21,357 nt of DNA from a virus, in IMG/VR virus record IMGVR_UViG_3300021085_001839, positions 1-21,357 of that record, one strand, 5' to 3'. The notes below the pieces were generated by a model. That model was not told the origin of the DNA, did not search any database, and saw only the letters and a list, made by a program, of their open reading frames with translations. The translations under genes were made by a program, and so were the position numbers. Below, piece after piece: positions 8,344 through 15,948 of this stretch (its first letter is position 1; the number at the start of each line of letters is the position of its first letter).

Positions 8344-8757
8344 ATGCCGTTAACAGAAACTAATACAAATGAATTTGTAACTTACACTCAAAAACTAAGA
8401 GAAGCTAAAGACCAATATACAGAACGTAAAGTACAAAAAGATAGAATAAAACATGTAGGTTGGTTTAATGCTGTATTATCACAAAAAGATATAGTGCTAA
8501 CATATAAAGAAGATGGCGAGTCTATACAAGTTATTGCATCAAAGAATGGCAATGGTGTTAGCCCGTTACCTCAGCCACCTATTACAATAGAAAATGTATT
8601 AGGCGAAGATCGAGAAGAAGTACATCATATTGTGTTTTATACATCACCGCAAGGAGATACTAAAGTTGTACATATAGACGATGTTGAATGTTGGGTAGTC
8701 ACTAACACAATGATGAATCAAATAGACAAAATTTATAAAAGGTCAATAAATGTTTAG
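8344..8757 (+). CDS. Small unknown protein within the halogenase cassette
   Basis: This 137-residue protein is not recognised. The ATG at 8344 follows the previous stop by 2 nt and has AGGAG at 8332-8336. Residues 1-35 are charged and helical (YTQKLREAKDQYTERKVQKDR). The remainder looks like alternating beta strands (DIVLTYKEDGESIQVIASKNG, then EVHHIVFYTSPQGDTKVVHIDD). There are no membrane segments and no obvious active site. It lies between the two paralogous genes and overlaps the second by 8 nt, so it is part of the same translated unit. Confidence 0.65.
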   Translation: MPLTETNTNEFVTYTQKLREAKDQYTERKVQKDRIKHVGWFNAVLSQKDIVLTYKEDGESIQVIASKNGNGVSPLPQPPITIENVLGEDREEVHHIVFYTSPQGDTKVVHIDDVECWVVTNTMMNQIDKIYKRSINV

Positions 8758-9514
8758 TTGGTTTAAGAAAAAACCTAAAGTAGAATTTGTCTGTTTATTT
8801 CCAGAAATAAAAGAAGTAATGCCTGTTGTTCCAGCAAGTAAAATAAAGTTTAAATGGGTAAAGACAGCAATAGACGACTGGAAGAAAACACAAGAAGAAA
8901 TGAAAGACACTCCTGTTAAGTTAACACATTTTGCTAGATGTCCTGGCATGCACAAAATTATGCGTGAAGGTTGGATATTACGTAGCTGGTGTGACTTTAC
9001 AGTTAAAACTGACGGTGACGGAAAGACATTTCAATGGGGGTCTCCGGTTTCTCAAAAAAATATGGATGCAGATCATATTTGGAAATGGGACTATTTGTCG
9101 CATCATGCAGAATCTATATTTGGTCAAACAGATAAAAGAAATACACTAGATACTGTTCTTAAAGTGCAAACACCTTGGATTGTATATGTTCCAAAAGGAT
9201 ATTACTTATTATGCATGCCTTGTCCTTACCCAGACAATCATAGCTTTACAGCAGCAACTGGATTTATAGATGGCGACGAAGGACCAAATTTTTTAAATGT
9301 ACAGTTATACTGGCATGAATTAGATGGAATAACAAAAATTCCTGCAGGTACTCCTCTAGCACAATATATGCTTGTTAAAAAAGATAGTATTAAAGGCGAT
9401 GTAAGAAGCGTAACTGACAAAGATATAAAAAATCTACGTTTACGATCAACTATATTAGACAATCGTTTTATTGTAGATTATAAACCGTTAAAGGAAGTAA
9501 AGTGGCATGAGTAG
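8750..9514 (+). CDS. Unknown protein of the halogenase cassette, paralogue of the 7604 gene
   Basis: This 254-residue protein is a divergent duplicate of the 7604-8341 product; the shared blocks are listed there. Compared with its partner it has more cysteines (CPGM, WCDF, CMPCPYPD) and lacks the long basic tail. The well-kept features are VKTDGDG, QTPWIVYVPKGYYLL, PCPYPD and KIPAGTPLAQ. An intact copy of each paralogue in one operon suggests different partners or a heteromeric complex, but the sequence does not show which. The start overlaps the previous gene by 8 nt, and the end overlaps the next by 8 nt. No enzymatic function can be assigned. Confidence 0.75.
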   Translation: MFSWFKKKPKVEFVCLFPEIKEVMPVVPASKIKFKWVKTAIDDWKKTQEEMKDTPVKLTHFARCPGMHKIMREGWILRSWCDFTVKTDGDGKTFQWGSPVSQKNMDADHIWKWDYLSHHAESIFGQTDKRNTLDTVLKVQTPWIVYVPKGYYLLCMPCPYPDNHSFTAATGFIDGDEGPNFLNVQLYWHELDGITKIPAGTPLAQYMLVKKDSIKGDVRSVTDKDIKNLRLRSTILDNRFIVDYKPLKEVKWHE

Positions 9515-9731
9515 TTTTCATAAAGTTGAAATTTGTACTATGATGGATCGAGACAACAAGATAGGAAATGATGCACACGCTAATTGGCTGCGCTGGTCAG
9601 TACAACACAGACGTATGGCAAATTTTAGAATACAACTTAGTCACTGTAAGACATATGTAACTATGAGTGACGGCGAAGCTTTTAACTATTTCAAAAGACA
9701 TTGGACATATTACAACCGAATCTTATATTAA
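9507..9731 (+). CDS. Small protein ending the halogenase cassette, unknown
   Basis: This is a 74-residue basic, aromatic-rich protein (NWLRWSVQHRRMANFRIQLSH, then FNYFKRHWTYYNRILY). The ATG lies 8 nt inside the preceding gene, so it would be made by coupled translation. Arg and His content would suit a nucleic-acid or protein contact, but no domain is recognised. It is the last gene before a late promoter that opens the structural block. Confidence 0.55.
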   Translation: MSSFHKVEICTMMDRDNKIGNDAHANWLRWSVQHRRMANFRIQLSHCKTYVTMSDGEAFNYFKRHWTYYNRILY

Positions 9732-9737
9732 CATACA

Positions 9738-9745
9738 GATAAATA
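9738..9745 (+). promoter_or_regulatory. Late promoter (GATAAATA)
   Basis: GATAAATA followed by C differs from the T4 late octamer only in its first base and is identical to the octamer upstream of gp13. With T4 spacing the start would be near 9751, giving a 17-nt leader before the ATG at 9768, with an AGGA ribosome site in between. It opens the 9768-15690 structural block. Confidence 0.7.
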
Positions 9746-9767
9746 CTACTGTAGATAGGAACTTAAT

Positions 9768-11255
9768 ATGGCATCAAATACATCACCAGTAGTAGATAGA
9801 ATACGAATCATACCAAGACCTGACGATTTCTTAGATCGTAATGTAGGGTCAAGTGGTGAAGTCTTCTTTGATAAGCAAGCAAATACCTTAAGAGTATACA
9901 GTGGTAAACAAGCTGGCGGTACTACACTTCTTACAGCAGGCAACTTATCTCAACAACTAGCTCAAGTAGGCGTTGCATTATTAGAAAGAACGGTTACAGT
10001 AGGTGTTGATACAGATACAGGACAAGCAACTGGTGTTTTTTACATAGACGGTGTTGAAAAACCACAGTTAGATCTAGTTCGAGGTTATACATATCTATTT
10101 GATCAATCCGGAGAAACAAACAATTCGTATGCCGGACTATGGCATCCGTTAATGTTTGCAACTACTCCTAATGGTGATTTAATAGAAGGCGGCGCACACT
10201 ACAATCCAGGTATAGTTTATTTACTGGACGACGATCCTGTATCAATGAGATACTATACAGATAATTTCCAACGTGCAACAACAAAAAAAGTTTTATTTAC
10301 TGTTCAAAGTAGCGCACCAGATACATTGTATTATTGGTGCCACTTCCATACTAATCAAGGTAATCAAATTAATGTTTCTGATCCAGGTACAGGCACAGCA
10401 ACAGCAGGCGGCGCAAATGTAGAAGTATCAGATACAGCACCGACAGAACCAACACAGGGTACTATTTGGTTTGATAGCACTAATGGTAAAATATTTGTAT
10501 ATGTAACAGATGAAGATAGTAGTCAATGGATACAACCTACAGTGCCACTACCGTCAGTTAATACATTTAAAAATATTAGTGTTACCGGTGGATCAACATT
10601 AGTAGCAAGTGGTAACGCAGATACAGTAAATTTTGCACCAGGCGCAAATGTAACATTAGATGTTGACGGCGCAACAAATACAATTACAATAAACAGTTCA
10701 GGTGGCGGCGGATCATCATATGACCAAAACTTAAATACTACAAATGATGTTACGTTTGATGATATTACAGCAACAGGAATATTAACAGCGTCTAGTGTAA
10801 ATGCAGCAGCAATACAAAATACAGGGATAGGTAATCCTACTTTTACAAGTGCAAGTACTATTGACTTTATTGCACCAGATGGTATACGATTAGAAAATGT
10901 ATTAAAAACTAACGAAGTTTTAACTAATATAGCAGGAGCAACAGGAACAGTTACATTTAATTATAGTGCTGGGCCTATATTTAATGTTACAACACCAGCA
11001 GCAAACTGGACAGCAGATATAACAAATGTTCCAACCACAGATAACAGAGCAACAAACACAGCAATTATTATTACACAAGGAACAACACCATATGTACCTA
11101 ATGTAATACAAATAGCAGGAGTAACGCAAACTATAAAATGGATAGATAACGTTGCACCATCCGGTAATGCAAACAAGACTGATGTAATAACTTTATCCAT
11201 GCTACGTGTAGGAGGTTCTTGGAACGTTTTAGGTAGTTACGTAAATTATGGATAA
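9768..11255 (+). CDS. Fibre-like virion protein with cupredoxin-like domain
   Basis: This 495-residue protein has a short N-terminal segment with a repeated fibre-linker motif (SSGEVFFDKQANTLRVYSG). Residues 75-203 form a beta domain resembling a cupredoxin: YTYLFDQSG, LWHPLMF (His126), and LYYWCHFH (Cys191, His194). A methionine is not present at the expected fourth copper-ligand position. Residues 218-260 repeat the phage-fibre linker (APTEPTQGTIWFDSTNGKIFVYV..., then QWIQP). The rest is rich in Thr, Asn, Ala and Val with short repeated strands, typical of trimeric fibre shafts, and includes a GGGGSS linker near 315. Late promoter and neighbours support a virion role. I infer tail or fibre location; a copper-binding role is doubtful here. 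Confidence 0.75.
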   Translation: MASNTSPVVDRIRIIPRPDDFLDRNVGSSGEVFFDKQANTLRVYSGKQAGGTTLLTAGNLSQQLAQVGVALLERTVTVGVDTDTGQATGVFYIDGVEKPQLDLVRGYTYLFDQSGETNNSYAGLWHPLMFATTPNGDLIEGGAHYNPGIVYLLDDDPVSMRYYTDNFQRATTKKVLFTVQSSAPDTLYYWCHFHTNQGNQINVSDPGTGTATAGGANVEVSDTAPTEPTQGTIWFDSTNGKIFVYVTDEDSSQWIQPTVPLPSVNTFKNISVTGGSTLVASGNADTVNFAPGANVTLDVDGATNTITINSSGGGGSSYDQNLNTTNDVTFDDITATGILTASSVNAAAIQNTGIGNPTFTSASTIDFIAPDGIRLENVLKTNEVLTNIAGATGTVTFNYSAGPIFNVTTPAANWTADITNVPTTDNRATNTAIIITQGTTPYVPNVIQIAGVTQTIKWIDNVAPSGNANKTDVITLSMLRVGGSWNVLGSYVNYG

Positions 11256-11260
11256 TAGTT

Positions 11261-12538
11261 ATGCCAAGATATAGTTCAGCAAGTTCCCTACAATATTTTC
11301 AGCCTATACTTAAACCTTTTAAATTATTAAAATATTTAGAAAATCCAAATGAAGAAGGCATTGCACAATCAGATGCATTTGGCACTACTGTTGCAATAGG
11401 TCCTAATCATATTGCTGTAGGAGCACCTGGCGAACAAGGCACATCAGGAGTACCATCACAAGGTATTGTTTACATTTACACTTCTACAGGTACATATCTA
11501 AGAACAATAGTAAATCCAAATCCAGTAGCACCTATAAATGCAGGTGATGGAGATTTGTTTGGCACAAGTGTTGCTGTTAATACAGGATACGTTATTGTAG
11601 GAGCACCGGGCGAAAATGATGCTACTGATAATAACGGTAAAGCATACGTATTTGATATAACTGACGGAAGTTTAGTATATACGTTTAATGATCCAAATCC
11701 TAATACAACAGAAATTAATGCAAATGGAGATGCATTTGGTAGTACTGTTGCACTTACTGAAGACTATGCAAGTGTTTGTGCATATAGAGAAAACGCTGTA
11801 GGGCTAGGCGACGATACAGGTTGGACATACATCTTTGATTTATCAAACGGAAACTTAGATCACTCTATTGAAAATCCAAACTTAGATGGTGAAGATGAAT
11901 ATCCAGGTGACCAAATTGGTGAAAAGATTAATACACTTGCTATTACTGATACATGGACAATGATAGGCAACTGGAGAGAAAATGAACCAGGTGCATTAGG
12001 ACAAGGCGATAGTGGTGCATTCTTCCTATTTAATAACTCTACAGGTGCTGCTGATCAATCAATTTATAATCCAAAAGATGATGCACTTGACGGAGATGAT
12101 AGATTTGCTTATGCTGTAGACTTAAATGAAAATTATGCTGTAGTAGGTTGTCCCGGTGAGGACAGTGAAGCTACAAACAGTGGTAGAGTATATGTATATA
12201 ATCCAACAAACGGAAGTTTAGTATCTACAATACAAAATCCTAATACATACGGTACCGCAAATAATGATAGATTTGGTGAATCTATTGCACTAACAGATAA
12301 TTATCTTGCTGTAGGAGCGTTGGAAGAAGATGACGATAATGGTACAGCAAGTGGCGTTATACATATTTTTAGTACAACGGACTGGAGTTACCAAAATACT
12401 ATAACTAATCCAAATAAATATACTACTAGCACTAGTGATAGATTTGGCTATACTATAAGAGCAACTAATGATTATCTAGTAACAGGTGTTCCTGCTGAAA
12501 ATCAAGGTAGTGGTGCTGTTTATATTTTTAAGGCGTAA
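11261..12538 (+). CDS. Seven-repeat FG-GAP (integrin-alpha-like) beta-propeller protein
   Basis: This 425-residue protein contains seven copies of a 45-65 residue repeat. Each copy centres on D.FG..(V/I)A......VGAPGE and is followed by a strand like G.(V/A)Y(V/I)(F/Y). Copies one, two, five, six and seven are well conserved; three (SVCAYRE) and four (MIGNWRE) are diverged. Seven FG-GAP copies make a closed propeller of the integrin alpha type. The loops between copies are rich in Asp and Asn (DGDGD, ANGD, DDDNG), as in calcium-binding FG-GAP cages. No signal peptide is present. It lies 5 nt after the fibre gene and 3 nt before the protease gene. It is probably a virion-surface adhesin or glycan-binding protein, inferred from fold and position. 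Confidence 0.85.
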   Translation: MPRYSSASSLQYFQPILKPFKLLKYLENPNEEGIAQSDAFGTTVAIGPNHIAVGAPGEQGTSGVPSQGIVYIYTSTGTYLRTIVNPNPVAPINAGDGDLFGTSVAVNTGYVIVGAPGENDATDNNGKAYVFDITDGSLVYTFNDPNPNTTEINANGDAFGSTVALTEDYASVCAYRENAVGLGDDTGWTYIFDLSNGNLDHSIENPNLDGEDEYPGDQIGEKINTLAITDTWTMIGNWRENEPGALGQGDSGAFFLFNNSTGAADQSIYNPKDDALDGDDRFAYAVDLNENYAVVGCPGEDSEATNSGRVYVYNPTNGSLVSTIQNPNTYGTANNDRFGESIALTDNYLAVGALEEDDDNGTASGVIHIFSTTDWSYQNTITNPNKYTTSTSDRFGYTIRATNDYLVTGVPAENQGSGAVYIFKA

Positions 12539-12541
12539 TAC

Positions 12542-14110
12542 ATGGAAAAAGAATACATTGTAGTAGTACATAGAGGAATTGATATAGAAGCATTTGATGC
12601 AGAATTAGCTGCAAGTTCTGGTGCAGGCCCAATACCAAATAGAAGTGTAGATATAGCAAATCCAAGAGCTGGTTCAAAGCGTATGACACATTGGATGCTT
12701 ACTGACGAAGAAGCGTCAACATTACAAAATGACGAAAGAGTATTATCAGTAGAAATACCACCAGAACAACGAGACGATATTGAACTAATAAAAAATGCAT
12801 CACAAACTGGCGTATTTTATAGAACAATTTCAGGAGCTGCACTAACAACACCAAGTTATGTGAATTGGGGGCTAAGACGCTGTATAGAAACAACTAATGT
12901 ATATGGTAGTAATAATACTGTTGCAGGCGACTACAACTATGCGTTAGACGGAACAGGTGTAGACGTAGTAATACAAGACAGCGGCATTGATCCTAATCAT
13001 CCTGAGTGGGAAGATAAAGATGGTGTCAGTAGATTACAACAAATTGACTGGTATACAGAAAGTGGTCTTCCTGGAACACAAAGCACAAACTATTATAGAG
13101 ATGCTGATGGTCACGGAACACATTGCGCAGGTATAGCTGCAGGCAAAACATACGGTTGGGCAAAGGGCGCACACATTTATTCTCAAAAGTTAGGAGGCCT
13201 AGAAACATTGTCAGGAAGTGACGGTACTGGTACTTCAATTAGTGATGCGTTTGATGCTATACGATTATGGCACAATGCTAAGACTAATAGCCGTCCTACA
13301 GTAGTTAACATGAGTTGGGGCTACGGATCAAACCAAACTAGTGATCCAATAAGTGGTACTTATAGAGGTACAGCATGGACATACGGAGTTGAATATACTG
13401 ATAGAGGCGGACTATGGGCCGCAACTGGAGTTAGTAGATTGTTTTTTGGTAATAATAGAGTACCAGTAAGAGTACCGTCAGTAGATGCAGAAATAGAAGA
13501 TATGATTGACGCTGGTATACATGTATGCATTGCCGCAGGAAATAATAGATATAAAGCAGACTTACCAACAGGCCTTGACTTTGATAATGAAGTAGTGTTT
13601 AGTGGTGGAACATACCAATATCATCGAGGTAGTTCTCCATTTAGTAATGAAGCATTTATGGTAGGTAATATAGACGCTGAAGTAAATTCAGGTGTTGATA
13701 GAATAGCAGGAAGTTCTACAAGAGGTCCTGGAATAAACATATATGCACCAGGTGATAATATAATGAGTACGTCTAGTGTACTTGCAGACGCTGTGTATTC
13801 GTTGCTAGACTATCCTGGTAACAGTACATATAAAATTATGAGTATTGGCGGCACATCAATGGCATCGCCACAAGTAGCAGGAGTATGTGCTTTACATTTA
13901 CAAGTGCAGCCTGACTTAACACCAGGACAGTTACAGGACAAAGTTTTTAGTGACACTAAAAATGTAATAAGTACTACAGGTTCTGATACTGATTATGATG
14001 ATTACATTAATAGTTTATTAGGTGGACCAAACAGAATGTTATACAGTAGACATGGATCATTAAACACATGGGCTATTACAGGAACGATAAATATTAGTGG
14101 AGGCTCTTAA
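12542..14110 (+). CDS. Subtilisin-like serine protease (S8 family)
   Basis: This 522-residue protease has the full triad in order: Asp146 (VIQDSGID), His191 (DGHGTHCAG) and Ser439 (GGTSMASPQVAG). The oxyanion Asn334 lies in AAGN, and NMSWG (256-260) is the substrate-binding strand. Residues 1-80 (KEYIVVVHRGID..., VLSVEIPP) resemble an I9-type propeptide, the chaperone and inhibitor removed on activation. There is no signal peptide, so it acts in the phage-making cell or from the particle, not by secretion. The placement between a propeller and a fibre gene suggests a virion protease that processes fibres or degrades host surface proteins. Subtilases occur in other marine T4-like phages. It overlaps the next gene by 1 nt (TAATG). 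Activity is likely; the target is unknown. Confidence 0.92.
   Translation: MEKEYIVVVHRGIDIEAFDAELAASSGAGPIPNRSVDIANPRAGSKRMTHWMLTDEEASTLQNDERVLSVEIPPEQRDDIELIKNASQTGVFYRTISGAALTTPSYVNWGLRRCIETTNVYGSNNTVAGDYNYALDGTGVDVVIQDSGIDPNHPEWEDKDGVSRLQQIDWYTESGLPGTQSTNYYRDADGHGTHCAGIAAGKTYGWAKGAHIYSQKLGGLETLSGSDGTGTSISDAFDAIRLWHNAKTNSRPTVVNMSWGYGSNQTSDPISGTYRGTAWTYGVEYTDRGGLWAATGVSRLFFGNNRVPVRVPSVDAEIEDMIDAGIHVCIAAGNNRYKADLPTGLDFDNEVVFSGGTYQYHRGSSPFSNEAFMVGNIDAEVNSGVDRIAGSSTRGPGINIYAPGDNIMSTSSVLADAVYSLLDYPGNSTYKIMSIGGTSMASPQVAGVCALHLQVQPDLTPGQLQDKVFSDTKNVISTTGSDTDYDDYINSLLGGPNRMLYSRHGSLNTWAITGTINISGGS
14086..14093 (+). promoter_or_regulatory. Internal late promoter (GATAAATA) inside the protease gene
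   Basis: GATAAATA followed by T lies in the last codons of the protease gene. T4 spacing puts the start at about 14099, an 11-nt leader beginning with GGAGG (14099-14103), just before the ATG at 14110. The tight fit to the next gene argues it is used, though coding constraint could also produce it. Confidence 0.55.
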
Positions 14111-15690
14111 TGGCATTAAATTTTCCAGCAACACCAAATGTAGACGAAACATTTACTGACGGCACAACTACGTGGGTTTGGGACGGCACTTCTTGGAACG
14201 TAGTTTCAGGTGGTGGTATTTCTGCAGAACAACCAGATGCATTTAAAACATTTACAGCAGACTCGGGTACTACTACAGCAGACGACGAAAATGACTCATT
14301 TGCTATTAGCGGCGGCACCAATATCGAAACAACAATAAGTGGCGATGAAGTAACAATAGACTTTAACGGCTCTGTTGGTGATCCTGATCAAAATATCTTT
14401 TCTCAAATTGATGCAGATGCAGGATCATTATCGGCCTCTGCACCGACTAGTACAATAACTATTGCAGGCGGTACTGACGTAACAACAAACATAGTAGGTA
14501 ACACACTTACAATTAATGGTTCAACGCCTACACTAAGCATAACCGATTTAACAGACGTAGATACTACAAATACAACACCTGTTGCAGGTAATGTGTTAAA
14601 ATGGGATGGTGCAAAATGGTCACCAGGACTTGATGCAACAACAGGTGGCGGCGGCACTGATGCTGACACATTAGACGGTCAAGATAGTACATATTTTTTA
14701 AATTATAATAACTTACAAAATACACCAACTATACCAGCAGATGTAAGCGACTTAACTGACACTACATCTTTATTATTCAGCGGAGTATTTGCAGACTTAA
14801 CTACTAAACCAACTACTATAGCAGGTTACGGTATTACTGACGCATTTGACGGATCATTTTTAAACTTATCAAATGTACCTACTACAATATCAGGTTACGG
14901 CATTACTGATGCTGTTGTGGACTTTGCAGACTTAGGCACAACTCCAACTACTATATCAGGATACGGAATAACAGATGCACTTAGTACAAGTTCTAATTTA
15001 TCAGCATTAGCAGACGTAGATACTACAGCACCAGCTACAGGTCAAGCACTTGTATGGGACGGTGACTCGTGGGGACCAGACACAGTAAGTGGTGGAGGCG
15101 GCGATCCAGATCAGAATGTGTTTACAACAATATTTGGTGATGCTGGATCATTAACAGCGGCCACTACAACATCAACTTTTACAGTACAAGGTGGTACAAA
15201 TATTAATACTACAGTAGCAGGTAATAATGTACGTGTTGATTTTTCAGGAGCATTAGGTGTTGACAAGTATGACGATTTAGAAGAAGTTGTACGTACTGGT
15301 AGAACAATTGACAAAAGTTATACATCAGCTTTTGCAATGATTAGAATGAATAATGCAGGTAACTCTGCTTATACTGTTGATAGTCACGGATATAGTGGAA
15401 ATAATCCTACGTTGTATGCAATTGGCGGAATGACTATTGCATTTGATTTAGATCAAATAGGCGGCCATCCATTTGAAATACAAGACGGTACAGGCACAGC
15501 ATATAATACTGGCCTAATACATGTAGATATTATTGGTAATGTTTCAACTGGTACAAACGCACAGGGTAAAGATGGCGGAACATTGTATTGGGAAGTGCCA
15601 GAGACTATCTCAGGTGGTTACAGATATCAGTGTACATTGCATCCTGCAATGGTAGGTGCTATAACTATTAAACGTATATCACTACTGTAA
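14110..15690 (+). CDS. Repetitive fibre protein with C-terminal amicyanin-like cupredoxin domain
   Basis: This 526-residue protein starts with the fibre-type head MALNFPATPNVDETFTDG followed by WVWDG..W. It is built from duplicated modules. One is GDPDQN(I/V)F...DAGSL...TST.T..GGT at about 90 and 331. Another is DVDTT...G..L.WDG..W.P at about 149 and 302. A third is a triple PTTI.GYGITDA repeat at 234-290. ADTLDGQDSTYFLNYNNL (185-202) is typical of T4-like tail-fibre shafts. Residues 420-526 form a separate beta domain with GGHPFEI (His453) and YQCTLHPAMVG (Cys508, His511, Met514). This is the His-Cys-His-Met set of type-1 copper proteins, with C-x2-H-x2-M spacing as in amicyanin. It is likely a late virion fibre, and copper binding is testable. 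It converges on and overlaps the next, minus-strand gene by 9 nt. Confidence 0.8.
   Translation: MALNFPATPNVDETFTDGTTTWVWDGTSWNVVSGGGISAEQPDAFKTFTADSGTTTADDENDSFAISGGTNIETTISGDEVTIDFNGSVGDPDQNIFSQIDADAGSLSASAPTSTITIAGGTDVTTNIVGNTLTINGSTPTLSITDLTDVDTTNTTPVAGNVLKWDGAKWSPGLDATTGGGGTDADTLDGQDSTYFLNYNNLQNTPTIPADVSDLTDTTSLLFSGVFADLTTKPTTIAGYGITDAFDGSFLNLSNVPTTISGYGITDAVVDFADLGTTPTTISGYGITDALSTSSNLSALADVDTTAPATGQALVWDGDSWGPDTVSGGGGDPDQNVFTTIFGDAGSLTAATTTSTFTVQGGTNINTTVAGNNVRVDFSGALGVDKYDDLEEVVRTGRTIDKSYTSAFAMIRMNNAGNSAYTVDSHGYSGNNPTLYAIGGMTIAFDLDQIGGHPFEIQDGTGTAYNTGLIHVDIIGNVSTGTNAQGKDGGTLYWEVPETISGGYRYQCTLHPAMVGAITIKRISLL
14788..14979 (+). repeat. Three in-frame GYGITDA repeats
   Basis: Three imperfect copies of 19 codons lie at 14788-14844, 14857-14913 and 14923-14979, spaced by 69 and 66 nt. 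They encode (F)(A/L)(D/N)L..(K/V/T)PTTI(A/S)GYGITDA. The period is compatible with repeated strands in a trimeric fibre shaft. The DNA copies differ mainly at synonymous positions, so the repeats are old or under protein-level selection. Confidence 0.8.
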
Positions 15691-15945
15691 TTGTTTTAAA
15701 ATTGCTTCAATCTTATCTTTAGTAGTAAGTAGATTATGTTTAATATCAATTAACTGTCTTGGTTTGATATAACCCCCACTTCCACTTTGATGACCTACAT
15801 CAATTTCTTCACTAAGTGATTTAAATGTATTAATATATCCCGTTAATTTGTTTTTTAGTTTGCCTTCGTCTAAACTATCACAAGCTGTATTATACCTAGT
15901 GATATCTTTAATCCATTTTTTAGACTTTGTTAATTGTGGAAACAT
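15682..15945 (-). CDS. Small helical protein, unknown
   Basis: This 87-residue basic protein has mostly helical segments (KKWIKDITRYNTACDSLDEGK, then LIDIKHNLLTTKDKIEAILKQLQ) around a short Gly/Ser stretch (GHQSGSGGY). No family is recognised. The ATG has AGGAT upstream that overlaps the cupin-like gene's stop, 3 nt away, so it is the last gene of the minus-strand gp14-gp15 unit. Its 3' end overlaps the plus-strand fibre gene by 9 nt, leaving no space for a separate terminator. Confidence 0.65.
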   Translation of the reverse strand: MFPQLTKSKKWIKDITRYNTACDSLDEGKLKNKLTGYINTFKSLSEEIDVGHQSGSGGYIKPRQLIDIKHNLLTTKDKIEAILKQLQ

Positions 15946-15948
15946 TTT

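Noticed and set aside
10920-11200. Minus-strand ORFs rich in Cys and Tyr or Val and Ile opposite the fibre gene
   Set aside because: They are shadows of Thr/Ala/Val codons in the real gene and have no ribosome site.
12413-12424. AATAAATAT inside the propeller gene as a late promoter
   Set aside because: It is about 120 nt from the next start and arises within a Pro-Asn-Lys-Tyr codon run.
14788-14979. CRISPR-like or direct-repeat array
   Set aside because: The repeats are in frame, with 66-69 nt periods, protein-level conservation and no unique spacers; they are fibre-shaft modules.
15364-15690. Photosynthetic plastocyanin as an auxiliary metabolic gene
   Set aside because: The copper motif lies at the end of a fibre protein, with no signal peptide and no separate gene.
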